A stretch of 64,000 nucleotides of DNA from Symbiodinium natans (lineage: Eukaryota; Sar; Dinophyceae; Suessiales; Symbiodiniaceae). Positions 53,769 through 62,923 of this stretch are shown in pieces (within the stretch, counting starts at the first letter, position 1; each line of letters begins with the position of its first letter). Below the pieces are notes generated by a model, which saw only the letters and a program-made list of their open reading frames with translations, ran no database searches and was not told the DNA's origin. A program made the translations under genes and the position numbers. The stretch is from the NCBI GenBank assembly GCA_905221605.1, contig CAJNDS010000424.1:188478-252477 (forward strand), read 5' to 3'.

Positions 53769-54694
53769 TTAATACGACCGGGATGCGGACAGACTCCAAC
53801 GAGGAAGAAGGGGCGTCTCGGCGCTATCTCCATACGCCAGCTCCTCACGAAGTAGCAAGTACCGAAAGACTTCGCCTGCCTCCATGCCAGTCTCGCGCTT
53901 GACGAAAGGCACGCCGTCTCCCCAGGGGAAAAGATCCGGGAATGCCATGGCCCAGGTAGCCGGCTGAAACATGTTCATGGGCTCGTCGCGAGAGGGCACC
54001 ACAAGTTTCTGAGGTCGCACTTCGAACATTTGGCCCTGAGCCTGGCGCTCGTGCTCCACACTGTTAGCTAGCGACTGCACCCTTCGCACGCGGCTCAGCA
54101 CGCGCTGCTCCTGAGCTCCCTCGCGGCCCAACAAGCCCCCGGCATCTGCCTGCTCAGGACCCAAGTCGTTTTGAGCCCGATTGCGAAGAACCGATTCAGC
54201 CTCGGTATAGTCTTGCCGCGGCTTGCGACGGCACAATTCTTCCACATCGCGGCAGACTCGAAGCCAGCGGTTGCCCTGGTCTGAGTCATCGTTGAGGCCA
54301 ACGATACTAGACACGAGATGACCTGACTCCAGCGCAGCAGGTGGATTTCGCAAGACAGCGTCCTCCGAGCTGCTACCGGCTGGCGCGGCAGGCTGCTCCT
54401 CGCGCTCGTCTTCCTCAGCTTGCCCTTGCGCGTCAGCTGGCCCCTTTTGCAAGAGTTCACGGGCCAAGTAGCTGTCAACGGCAGTCTCCAAAACACAGCC
54501 TTCCAGCACGCTGTCCTGGAGTCTGCCCGGGTCCAGAGCAACCGAACGGTAGTAAGGCGAGGTCGTCCGAAGTTTCTCCACGGCTGCAACGTACTCGTCT
54601 CTGGGAGCTTGCAAGACATTGCTGGACTTCAGTTCCTGTTTCTTCTGGCCGACAAGAACGAACAAGATGTTCTCGGCCATGTCCTGGTCTTGGG
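53769..54694 (-). CDS. Helitron-like protein, exon before Rep (pre-Rep region)
   Basis: About 305 codons. Starts within DQDMAENILFVLVGQKKQEL, which continues the DUF6570-like region after a one-base frame change in a C6 run (54692-54697). It ends with NMFQPATWAMAFPDLFPWGD and FRYLLLREELAYG, the conserved 'PATW..F..LFP.G' entry of Helitron-like N domains. The middle is acidic and variable (EEDEREEQPAAPAGSSSEDA). An intron of about 70-150 nt should follow to reach 53700. Confidence 0.7.
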
Positions 54695-54697
54695 GGG

Positions 54698-55372
54698 CAG
54701 AGTCGCCTGAATAGCTCCAGGGCCGGCCTGTGGAAGGAAAATCGTGTTGCCGATGTATCCCTTCTGCCTCTCATCGCGCGGTAGCGACAGCGGCTGCAAA
54801 ACCGTCACCTGCATGCAGACCCGCACGAGAGGGAGTAACCGCTTTGTTCCAGGCGACAGGTTGCTCAGCTCGGGCAGAGAGCGTCCGATCCAGAGATCGT
54901 TAGCCAGCGCGTGCCTTGGAAGCATGAGAACGGAGCATTTCAAACTGCTGCGACACTCTCGGCAAACCGTACAAGGGTCCGAGGGTGATGCTGGCATGCG
55001 CCGTCGATGCAGCAACAGATACTGTCCCTCCATGTACGGGTGCTGGACAGCGGATGCCTGAAGTTCGGAAAGAGGTATCTGTGGCCAGCGCTCGGCGTAC
55101 CGATCGATGCCCAGCAATCGGCACAGACGAGCCTGCTGACTCGGCAATACTGTCTCGGCACCGGAGGGCACCTCGATTGAAGACATGTCTGCGTCCGGTG
55201 GCTGAAACAGGACCATGGGGTACAGCTCGTTAACCCAGAAGCGACGGGCGCAAACCACACAACCCCCTTCCGCTCGGCCAGCGTGCATTCCAGGAGGGCA
55301 GCGCAGCTGTTCGTCGAAGTTGGCTGCGATTGTACGCTGGCGGCTCATCTCAGGCACCTGACTCGTTCAAGC
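54698..55372 (-). CDS. Helitron-like protein, DUF6570-like Cys region
   Basis: Acceptor TCAG at 55373 then VPEMSRQRTIAANFDEQLRC. Conserved features: CVVCARRFWVNELYP, CTVCRECRSSLK, LPRHALANDLWIG, LSPGTKRLLPLVRVCMQV, GYIGNTIFLPQ. These are the marks of the DUF6570 domain found N-terminal to Helitron Rep domains. The two CxxC pairs suggest zinc binding. Followed by the frame change at 54692-54697. Confidence 0.7.
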
Positions 55373-55479
55373 ACGACAAAGCGTCAGACACGTACACTTG
55401 ACATGACAGGCAAAAGACACGTAGAAGGCTATTGCATGTGCCAAGGGGCCACAGGACCTCTGTGCGCTACCATTGCCAG

Positions 55480-56450
55480 GATTTTCTTGCGGTACTCCAC
55501 GAAAGCTCGCTCTACATCCAGAGAACGCACGCAATGACTGCTCACAATGTGCTCCTTAAGGTCTGTGAGGTTCTGGCAGTTGAAGTCACACAAGCGACAG
55601 CAGTACCTTTCAGAAAGTACTGAAGGGTCGTCCGAGAAAGAGCGCAGCAGGTGGCCGGACACAGCTTCATTCACGGCGGGCAAGGTCGGAGAGCAATCCA
55701 GCAGCGCAGCGACACGCTCCAGCTTCCGCGTCAGAGACTTCTGCGGGTCCTGCAGCAGCCTCAGCGCTCCCATGACGACTTGGTTCGCGTCTCCAACCAG
55801 ATCCTCCAAGGGGACATAACATTGCTTGCGGCACCCGCCCTCGCTCCAGCCAGGAACGGCAAACAGGAGCGCCCTCTCCGCAGCAGAACGCCAAAGAATG
55901 CCGGCTTGCGCGTCCGGGCCATTTGCTAAGCAATCCAGTGCCAACGTCGACAACGGCGCAAAGTCCGGAGGGTAAGCCTTTGTCATGGCCTTGACTCTTG
56001 CGGCGGCGCCCCCAGTGTAATATTTTTCCGCGCGCTTGGCCAAGACAGGGTTCTCCTCTACCGAAGGGATACGAGAACACCCTTCCACAACCTGCCAAGA
56101 GACGAGGTCGTCCCGCAAAGAGAGCACTGCGAGGTCTATACTTTCCTCGCGAGACCTTTCCTCCGACACTGCGTTGGGGCTGTGCAGCTCGCGCACGCCA
56201 AGGCCGGCCAGCGGGTGCAGGAGCTCCGTGGCCAAGAACCAAGCAAACTGCGACCAGTCCTCGGGCTTTCGCACGTGGGCGAACGTCTGGGACCAGCGGC
56301 ATGGCTCGCCGGGCTGCGTCCGTCGCTCCCAACCGTAGCGACGCATCAGGGCGCGCAGCACGGTGGTGTCGCCCTGGTCGAACTTACGGGTCTGATACTT
56401 GTGCTGGATGACGCTCAGGACTGCCTCGCAAAACAAGCTAAGAAGCAACA
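55480..56450 (-). CDS. Helitron-like protein, exon with C2H2 zinc finger
   Basis: About 320 aa. Residues near the end read CRLCDFNCQNLTDLKEHIVS then SH, a C-x2-C-x12-H-x4-H finger, followed by VERAFVEYRKKILAM and a GTAGCG donor. The same finger plus YRKK linker precedes DUF6570 in related dinoflagellate proteins as I recall them. The upstream part (GDTTVLRALMRRYGWERR, WSQFAWFLATELLHPLAGLG) is unrecognised; it is likely helical. Joined to the next exon it reads ILAM-VPEMSRQRTI in frame. Confidence 0.65.
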
Positions 56451-56459
56451 GAGGGCGAG

Positions 56460-57360
56460 GCATCATGTCGCAGTTCTAAGACGCCCCCCCACCTGGCCTC
56501 CATAACATCCTTGCGGTCCTCGTACCCGTCCGTGCTCTGTACTTGCGGCTCCGCCTCCAGGTTGGCCAGCAACCAAAGACGACGAGCGACATCCACGGGG
56601 TCCGTTCGCTCAGAGCAGTCAGCTAAACGCCACCAACCTCGGCACGCTACACACATATTCACAGCACAAACGGCGGCAAAGCAAGAAAAGTGAGAAAAAG
56701 AGTAATTCTGACGCTCACCTGCTCGCTGATCTGCACGATCTTCAAGCACAGCGGCCAGAAGACATTGCTGCAAAGGCGCAGAAAGAGATGGCACTCTCAC
56801 TCCTCTCAAGCTAGCTACAGCAGCTTCCCACGCAGTGCTCACTTCCGGGGCCAACGCAACATCTACCTCTGGCCAATGCGGCAGAGCCTGCAAAAGCAGC
56901 TCCGCAAGTAGCTGCTGCTCTGCAGCGGAAGAAAGATGCCTGTCGCAAAAGACTGTGGCAGTAATGTCCAGCGAGTAAGCAGCGGCAGGTCTGCGCAAAT
57001 TCACATCCTCGAAGATGTCAGGGGCAGCAAGGACCACCGCTGCAACAGTGTCTGCTCCAGCTTCGTGAGCTGCTCGGAGGGATCTCCAGACGTGGTATTT
57101 GATGTCCGCACTTGCGCTCGGAGCAGCGGCAGGACACAATGCCAGGACGATTCGCTCAGTCAAATTGCTCCTGCTCACACTCTGGAAGGCGACTCCCAAC
57201 TCCGCCGCCAGTTGCTGTAAGCTGGGCCCGTCGCCTCGGAAGCGCCATTTACGAAGCCTGGCCCGAAGAGACCGAGCCGCGCTTTCGCCGAGCTCTGCTA
57301 CCCAGCTCCTCAAGCCATCTGCGCTGACATCGTCCTCGACGTCTGCCTGCCCGAACGTAG
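56460..57360 (-). CDS. Helitron-like protein, N-terminal region with diverged SAP-like motif
   Basis: Open on the - strand for 300 codons. It begins ADVEDDVSADGLRSWVAELG and has SLQQLAAELGVAFQSVSRSN then LTERIVLAL, a fourth, diverged version of the SAP-like motif seen in the exons at 57445-58657. A GT donor lies near 56717 (GCAG|GTGAGC), and a further exon WWRLADCSERTDPVDVARRL then WLLANLEAEP follows. No enzyme motif. Probably part of the same protein as the downstream exons. Confidence 0.5.
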
Positions 57361-57482
57361 AAACGTCGAGGCCAAAAAAAGCAAGCAAGATTAAAACGTC
57401 AGGTGGCGGGCAGTAAAGGGGGGTGAGAAGAGCCTGAAACTGCCCTAGTCAAGAGACACTGCGCAGGACAAAAGCGAAGCTT

Positions 57483-57718
57483 TCCCCATGACGCCTCCTG
57501 CTCGGATATGCACTGCAACAGAGCGTCTAGAAGCTCCTGTTTGTTTCGCATGCCGGTGCCAGAGCCCTGCTGCACACCCGCAGCCCCAGCCAGCGCCCGC
57601 AACTGCTTGACGGTCTTCTTCGCGAGCTCCCCGCGCAGCCAAGCCACGCCGTCAGCAGCAAAACCTTCTCGCAGGCGCTGCAGCTCTTGCTGCAGCGCAG
57701 CGCCAGCTTCATCCTGTT
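57483..57718 (-). CDS. SAP-like exon, copy 3
   Basis: Reads LREGFAADGVAWLRGELAKK, TVKQLRALAGAAGV, RNKQELLDALLQCISEQEAS, WGK. The pattern L-x-x-x-T-V-x-x-L-R-x-L-A-x12-K-x-E-L-L-D-A-L is that of SAP or Rho-N-type helix-turn-helix motifs that bind DNA or RNA. Donor is GC (AAA|GCTTCG). Confidence 0.6.
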
Positions 57719-57915
57719 CAAAGGTCGACAAGAAAAGCCTGAAACTGCCCTAGTCAAGAGACACTGCGCATGCGCCGCTTGAACGTAAAGCCCAAAAAAA
57801 AGCAAGCTCCAAGCCAGAAACAACCTTGACCCCAACCTGCGTAGGAATGCAAACAATATGACACACAAACCTTAGAGAAGGAGGAAACCAAGAATACAAA
57901 GCACAAAAATGACGC

Positions 57916-58150
57916 TTTCCCCAAGACGCCTCCTGCTCGGAAATGCACTGCGAGAGAGCGTCGAGAAGCTCCTCTCTGTTCCGCATGCGCGCACCAGCGC
58001 GCAGGTGCACACCCGCAGCCCCAGCAAGCGCCCGCAACTGCTTCACGGTCTGCTTCGCTAACTCCTCGCGCAGCCAAGCCACGCCATGAGCGGCAAAACC
58101 TTCGCGCAGACCGTGCAGCTCTCGCTGCGGCGCAGCGCCAGCTTCATCCT
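57916..58150 (-). CDS. SAP-like exon, copy 2
   Basis: Same organisation as copy 3: GFAAHGVAWLREELAKQTVK, QLRALAGAAGVHL, RNREELLDALSQCISEQEAS. Preceded by CTTTTCTTCTCGACC and TTTCAG as in copy 3. The exon plus intron unit repeats every 436 bp. Confidence 0.6.
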
Positions 58151-58351
58151 GATCACAGGTCGAGAAGAAAAGCCTGAAACTGCCCTAGTCAAGAGACACT
58201 GCGCACGCGCCGCTTGAACTTAGAGCCCAAAAATAAGCAAGCTCCAAGCCACAAACAACATGACCCCAACCTGCGTAGGAATGCAAACCATGTGACGCAC
58301 AAACCTTAGAGAAGAAGGAAACCAAGAATACAAAGCACGAAAATGACGCTT

Positions 58352-58657
58352 TCCCCAAGACGCCTCCTGCTCGGAGATGCACTGCGAGAGAGCATCAAGA
58401 AGCTCCTCTCTGTTTCGCGTGCTCGCGCCAGAGCCCTGTCGTGTGCCCGCAGCGCCAGCAAGCTCACGCAGCTGCGTGACCGTCTTTTTCGCAAGCTCCT
58501 GGCGCAGCCAACCTGCACCTTTAGCACGGAAACCGCGCCGCAGCGTCTGCATAGCATCCCCGCCGGTGTACGACATGCCTGGACCTACAAAAACCCGCAC
58601 GGTCCAAGCTGGCGCCAAGGTTTCACTCAATAGCGCCTCTCGGGCCAAAGCTAGCAC
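58352..58657 (-). CDS. SAP-like exon, copy 1, with possible start codon
   Basis: ATG at 58657, MLALAREALLSETLAPAWTV, then GFRAKGAGWLRQELAKKTVT, QLRELAGAAG and RNREELLDALSQCISEQEAS. The N-terminus differs from copies 2 and 3, so this may be the first coding exon. GC donor AAA|GCGTCA. Part of the leader resembles 50550-50595. Confidence 0.55.
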
Positions 58658-58917
58658 GCACGCATGTAGAGCAACGCATCATGAGGTAACAGACATACAG
58701 CACACGAACGCTAGCACCGACACACAGTGCGGGATGCCTTCTCCCCTTCATTGACGTCGGCGCGCCCCAGGACGTCCAAATCGGACATCGCCCAAACATG
58801 TTACATTTGAGAGCAACCGCTGATCACTTCCCACAGAGAGACGAGTCTGAGCGCAGGACTGGTTGCCTTCCCTCCAAATCGAGATCACTTTTTTCCCGCT
58901 CCACTGCATGGCTGATA

Positions 58918-59112
58918 TTTGTCATGGTTTTGGAAACAGCGAATTCGGGGACCATGGTTTTCGCGATGGTTTTGGAAACAGCTAATTCGAGTACCATGGT
59001 TTTCGCGATGGTTTTGGACACAGCGAATTCGGGGACCATGGTGTTTGCGATGGTTTTGGAAACAGCAACTTCGGGAACCATGGTTTTCGCAATGGTTTTG
59101 GAAGCGAATTCG
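58918..59112 (+). repeat. Minisatellite 1, 42-bp unit
   Basis: About 4.6 copies starting GGTTTTGGAAACAGC, with GGGACCATGGTTTTCGC inside. A shortened copy recurs at 59491-59550. Period 42 keeps the + strand open. Confidence 0.9.
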
Positions 59113-59972
59113 AACACACCGTCCCCAAGTTGTTTGCGAGGATTTCGAAGCTCCACAATTCCGCGCCCACGCTATTTGCGAGGATTTCGAAGCCCCACAG
59201 GATTTCGAAGCCCCAGAATTCCGCGCCCACGTTATTTGCCAGGATTTCGAAGCCCCACAGTTCCGCGCCCACGTTATTTGCGAGGGTTTCGAAGCCCCAC
59301 AGTTCCGCGCCCACGTTATTTGCGAGGGTTTCGAAGCCCCAGAATTCCGCGCCCACGTTATTTGCTAGGTTTTCAAAGCCCCAGAATTCCGCGCCCATGT
59401 TATTTGCGGTGTTTTCATGCGCCCAGATGTCCGTTACCATGCTCTTTGTGGTGTTTTCATGCGCCCAGATGTCCGTTACCATGCTATTTGGTTTTGGAAA
59501 CAGCAACTTCGGGGACCATGGTTTTCGCAATGGTTTTGGAAGCGAATTCGAACACACCGTCCCCAAGTTGTTTGCGAGGAGTTCGGAGCTCCACAATTCC
59601 GCGCCCACGTTATTTGCGAGGATTTCGAAGCCCCACAGTTCCGCGCCCACGTTATTTGCGAGGGTTTCGAAGCCCCAGAATTCCGCGCCCGCGTCATTTG
59701 CGAGGATTTCGAAGGCCCACAGTTCCGCGCCCACGTTATTTGCGAGGGTTTCGAAGCCCCAGAATTCCGCGCCCACGTTATTTGCTAGGTTTTCAAAGCC
59801 CCAGAATTCCGCGCCCACGTTATTTGCTAGGTTTTCAAAGCCCCAGAATTCCGCGCCCATGTTATTTGCGGTGTTTTCACGCGCCCAGATGTCCGTTACC
59901 ATGCTCTTTGCGGTGTTTTCATGCGCCCAGATGTCCGTTACCATGCTATTTGCGGTGTTTTCAGACGCCCAG
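59113..59972 (+). repeat. Minisatellite 2, 42-bp unit
   Basis: About 18 copies of TTCCGCGCCCACGTTATTTG, then CGAGGATTTCGAAGCCCCAC; includes a GCGCCCAGATGTCCGTTACC variant at 59429, 59468, 59882 and 59921. The part 59491-59960 repeats 59072-59480 as a higher-order duplication. Confidence 0.9.
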
Positions 59973-60450
59973 GGTGTCCGCGGCGTACTACGTCTGGAGC
60001 AAGCTCCGCGTGTCCGTGGCGTACTACATTTGTACTACAAAAGTCGACTTTCCAGCCACGGAAGCTCCGGGTGTCCGCGGCGTACTACGTTTGTACTACA
60101 AAAGTCGACTTTCCAGCCACGGAAGCTCCGGGCGTCCCCGGCGTACTACATTTGTACTACAAAAGTCGACTTTCCAGCCACAGAAGCTCCGGGCGTCCCC
60201 GGCGTACTACATTTGTACTACAAAAGTCGACTTTCCTGCCACGGAAGCTCCGGGTGTCCGGGGCGTACTACGTCTGTACTACAAAAGTCGACTTTGCAGC
60301 CACAGAAGCTCCGGGTGTCCGTGGCGTACTACATCTGTACTACAAAAGTCGACTTTCCAGCCACGGAAGCTCTGGGGGCGTCCGTGGCGTACTACATTTG
60401 TACTACAAAACTCGATTTTCCAGCCACGGAAGTCCCCGGCGTACTACGTC
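59973..60450 (+). repeat. Minisatellite 3, 61-bp unit
   Basis: Seven to eight copies carrying GTCCGTGGCGTACTACATTT, GTACTACAAAAGTCGAC and CCAGCCACGGAAGCTCC. Confidence 0.9.
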
Positions 60451-60464
60451 TGTACTACGCAAGT

Positions 60465-60970
60465 CGAAAAAAAAACGCAAAAACACTACGGTTTTAGCAC
60501 CGCGACCACGCGAAAACCCGCAGAGGGGTTACGTTTGTATGTCAAAAAACGCAAAAACACGACGGTTTTGGCACCGCGCCAACGCCCAAACCCGCAGAGG
60601 GGTTACGTTTGTATGTCAAAAAACGCAAAAACACGACGGTTTTGGCACCGCGCCAACGCCCAAACCCGCAGAGGGGTTACGTTTGTTTGTCAAAAAAGGC
60701 AAAAACACGATGGTTTTGGCACCGCGCCAACGCCGAAACCCGCAGAGGGTTGACGCGCGCACGAAAAAAAATGCAAAAAACGACGGTTTTAGCACCGCGA
60801 CCCAGCGATTACCCGCAGAGGGTTGTCCGCGCACAGAAAGAAACGTAAAAAAACGATGGTTTTAGCACCGCGACGACGCCGAAACCCGCAGAGGGTTGTC
60901 CGCGCAAATCAAGAAACGTAAAAAAACGACGGTTTTAGCACCGCGACCACGCCGAAACCCGCAGAGGGTT
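60465..60970 (+). repeat. Minisatellite 4, 74-bp unit
   Basis: About seven copies with AAAAACACGACGGTTTTGGC, ACCGCG and AACCCGCAGAGGGGTTACG; later copies change to GAGGGTTGTCCGCGC. Confidence 0.9.
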
Positions 60971-61108
60971 GCAATCCCGATTGGCGATGTCAACCCAGCC
61001 CGCCGCCTTAGAAAGAGTAATTTTAATTTAGAAATCTAGGACTGGGTACGAAGGTCTAGTAAATTCTACGTAAATCTAGAAATTTGTATTCACTGATTAC
61101 TAAGCTCT

Positions 61109-61568
61109 ATGCAATTCACTCTATGCAATTCACTCTATGCACTTCCCTCTATGCACTTCACTCTATGCACTTCACTCTATGCACTTCACTCTATGCACTT
61201 CGCTCTATGCACTTCACTCTATGCACTTCACTCTATGCACTTCACTCTATGCACTTCACTCTGTGCACTTCACTCTGTGCACTTGCCTCTATGCACTTCA
61301 CTCTATGCACTTGCCTCTATGCACTTCACTCTATGCACTTCACTCTATGCACTTCACTCTGTGCTTCACTCTATGCACTTCATTCTATGCACTTCACTCT
61401 ATGCACTTCACTCTATGCACTTCACTCTATGCGCTTCACTCTGTGCACTTCACTCTGTGCGCTTGCCTCTATGCACTTCACTCTATGCACTTCACTCTAT
61501 GCACTTCACTCTGTGCACTTCATTCTATGCACTTCACTCTATGCACTTCGCTCTATGCACTTCAGTCT
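61109..61568 (+). repeat. Minisatellite 5, 14-bp unit (TTCACTCTATGCAC)n
   Basis: About 33 copies with TTGCCTC and TGTGCAC variants. The period is not a multiple of three, so all + frames are open; predicted Cys/Leu/Ser repeats are artefacts. Ends 41 bp before the right terminal inverted repeat. Confidence 0.95.
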
Positions 61569-61609
61569 ATGTTGTTGTGTCAGGGGGCTCCGCACGGAAG
61601 AACCCTTCG

Positions 61610-61622
61610 CGATGCTTTCGGG
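61610..61622 (-). repeat. Terminal inverted repeat, right end
   Basis: CGATGCTTTCGGG, exact reverse complement of the left end. Confidence 0.75.
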
Positions 61623-61785
61623 AATAAACCCTAAACCCTAAAGCCTAAATTCTTTTGGAAGGCTCCCCGCCTGGCGACGATCGAAGAAGAAGACGAAGCG
61701 CAAGACGAAGAAGACAACGAAGACGAGGTGGCATGCTCTGATTTGAGGTTGAGCGTTGAGCTCGGCTTCAGTCACCCTCCTCAAG
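61623..61785 (+). repeat. Right half of the split tandem copy, with acidic exon
   Basis: CCCTAAA repeats, then 61674-61727 reading TIEEEDEAQDEEDNEDE and GAG|GTGGCATGCTCTGATT, matching 47575-47650 at nearly every base. Followed by TTGAGCGTTGAGCTCGGCTT as in 47665-47685. Confidence 0.8.
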
Positions 61786-61965
61786 CAACTTCCCTAACCC
61801 TAAACCTAAACGTGCAAAACGCGAAAGGGTTCCTTAAAGCAGCCCTGATCTTAAGAAGGCCTGGGGAATCTGAGGGCTCCAAACCCTAAACCCTAAACCC
61901 TAAACGGGGCACTCCAAGGAGCTTCTGCAAGCTAGGGTCACTGTCGGGAAGGGCCATGTAACATA

Positions 61966-62078
61966 GTGGCCGGAAGAAATACCAATACTCTTCCCTTTAT
62001 GGTCCCTCTGCATGTATACTATAATTTAATGGCCCTTCCCCCCCCCCCCAAAAAAAAAGCCTACTCTAACCAGTAAGG
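61966..62078 (-). repeat. Dispersed element, family H (reverse copy)
   Basis: Reverse complement of the family: GGCCGGAAGAAATACC, ATGGTCCCTCTGCATG, TATACTATAATTTAATGG, then C-run and CCTACTCTAACC. It shows that the family inserts in both orientations. Confidence 0.7.
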
Positions 62079-62079
62079 C

Positions 62080-62827
62080 CCCAATAGATTATGTGCAAGG
62101 ATCATCTGAGAGGCACCGCGGAGGAGAACTTTGCGAAGTCTAAAACGACAAAACCCTTGTGAGAAGGGTTTAGGGTTTAGGGTTTTGGTGGGGAATAAGA
62201 GCCTTCAACCGTCCGAGCCCCTTCTGTGTCTCTTGGGGCTGTGCCTCCAGACATGTTCACATGTTGTTTAGGGTATCATGTCCGCTCAGGGGTCCGGCGT
62301 TTTTTGTCCCAGGTGCGACGGGGGCCTTTGTTTCTTAGGTGTGGCGGGCCTTTGTTTTTTCTAGGTCTCTAGGTTTTTGTTGTCTTCTTCCCTAGAGTAA
62401 AGAAACCTTCAACGAGTCCTCCTAGTTAAGCTCGAGATCCCCCCAACACCGAAGTCCTCAAAACTTCTCCCCTTCAATCCTCAGCCCTAAAACAAGCCCC
62501 AAACTCCCCCAAACTCCCAAACCCCCCCCAAAAACCCATTCTCTGCAAATCCTAAGCGTAAAGCACTAAGCCTCAACCCCTACATCCCCAAACCCTACAG
62601 GGTTTAAGGGTTTATGGGTGCCCGGAACCCCCAAATCCCTACACCCCTACCCCTGAACCAACACCAGACACTGCCAGGTGTAGGGTTTTGGGGTTTGGGT
62701 TTTGTGAAGCTAAACCCTGAATCCTAAACCCTAAGCCCTGAACTCCTATACTTGCCAAACGCTCGACGCTAAACGCGGAACTGGGTAGGCCGCTGTGGAA
62801 ATTATGCGTCCCCTATTGGATCATACT
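62080..62827. other. Gene-poor repeat region
   Basis: Decayed CCCTAAA-type DNA and T/G-rich stretches. No exon supported. Confidence 0.5.
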
Positions 62828-62923
62828 TTATATCCCCCTTGGGAATCATGTTTTGTATTTTGGTTTATATAAAACCCGGATATGAACAAGATTATCTTTA
62901 TTAAGGTTCTAAGGCGGGTATAG
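62828..62923 (+). repeat. Dispersed element, family D (copy 3)
   Basis: TATATCCCCCTTGGGAATCA, TTTATATAAAACCCGGAT, TTATTAAGGTTCTAAGGCGG. Confidence 0.8.

Larger units (their letters stand above)
48059..61622 (-). mobile_element. 13.56 kb TIR-bounded Helitron-like element with cargo genes
   Basis: Bounded by CCCGAAAGCATCG at 48059 and its reverse complement CGATGCTTTCGGG ending at 61622. It lies exactly where the second copy of a tandem duplication is interrupted. All recognisable genes are on the - strand: SAP-like exons, C2H2, DUF6570-like, HUH Rep, phosphatase, ASCH. Telomere-type tracts, present every few hundred bases outside, are absent except one short GGGTTTAGGG at 50628. Minisatellites occupy 58.9-61.57 kb. 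Short inverted ends, internal minisatellites and a Rep protein recall Helentron/Helitron2 elements, but the helicase is missing. No target-site duplication was found. Confidence 0.75.

Noticed and set aside
58798..60753. 651-aa + strand reading frame rich in FRSP/RPRYL repeats, with overlapping frames on both strands
   Set aside because: Caused by minisatellites with a 42-bp (multiple of three) period; no start context, no non-repeat domain, open in several frames and on both strands.
48059..61622. Classic cut-and-paste DNA transposon
   Set aside because: Despite terminal inverted repeats I see no DDE transposase motif, and no target-site duplication is evident; the only mobility-related domain is HUH/Rep.
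61084..61641. Three overlapping Cys/Leu/Thr/Ser/Met repeat proteins
   Set aside because: A 14-bp tandem repeat with no stop in any + frame; all three frames give the same amino acid cycle.
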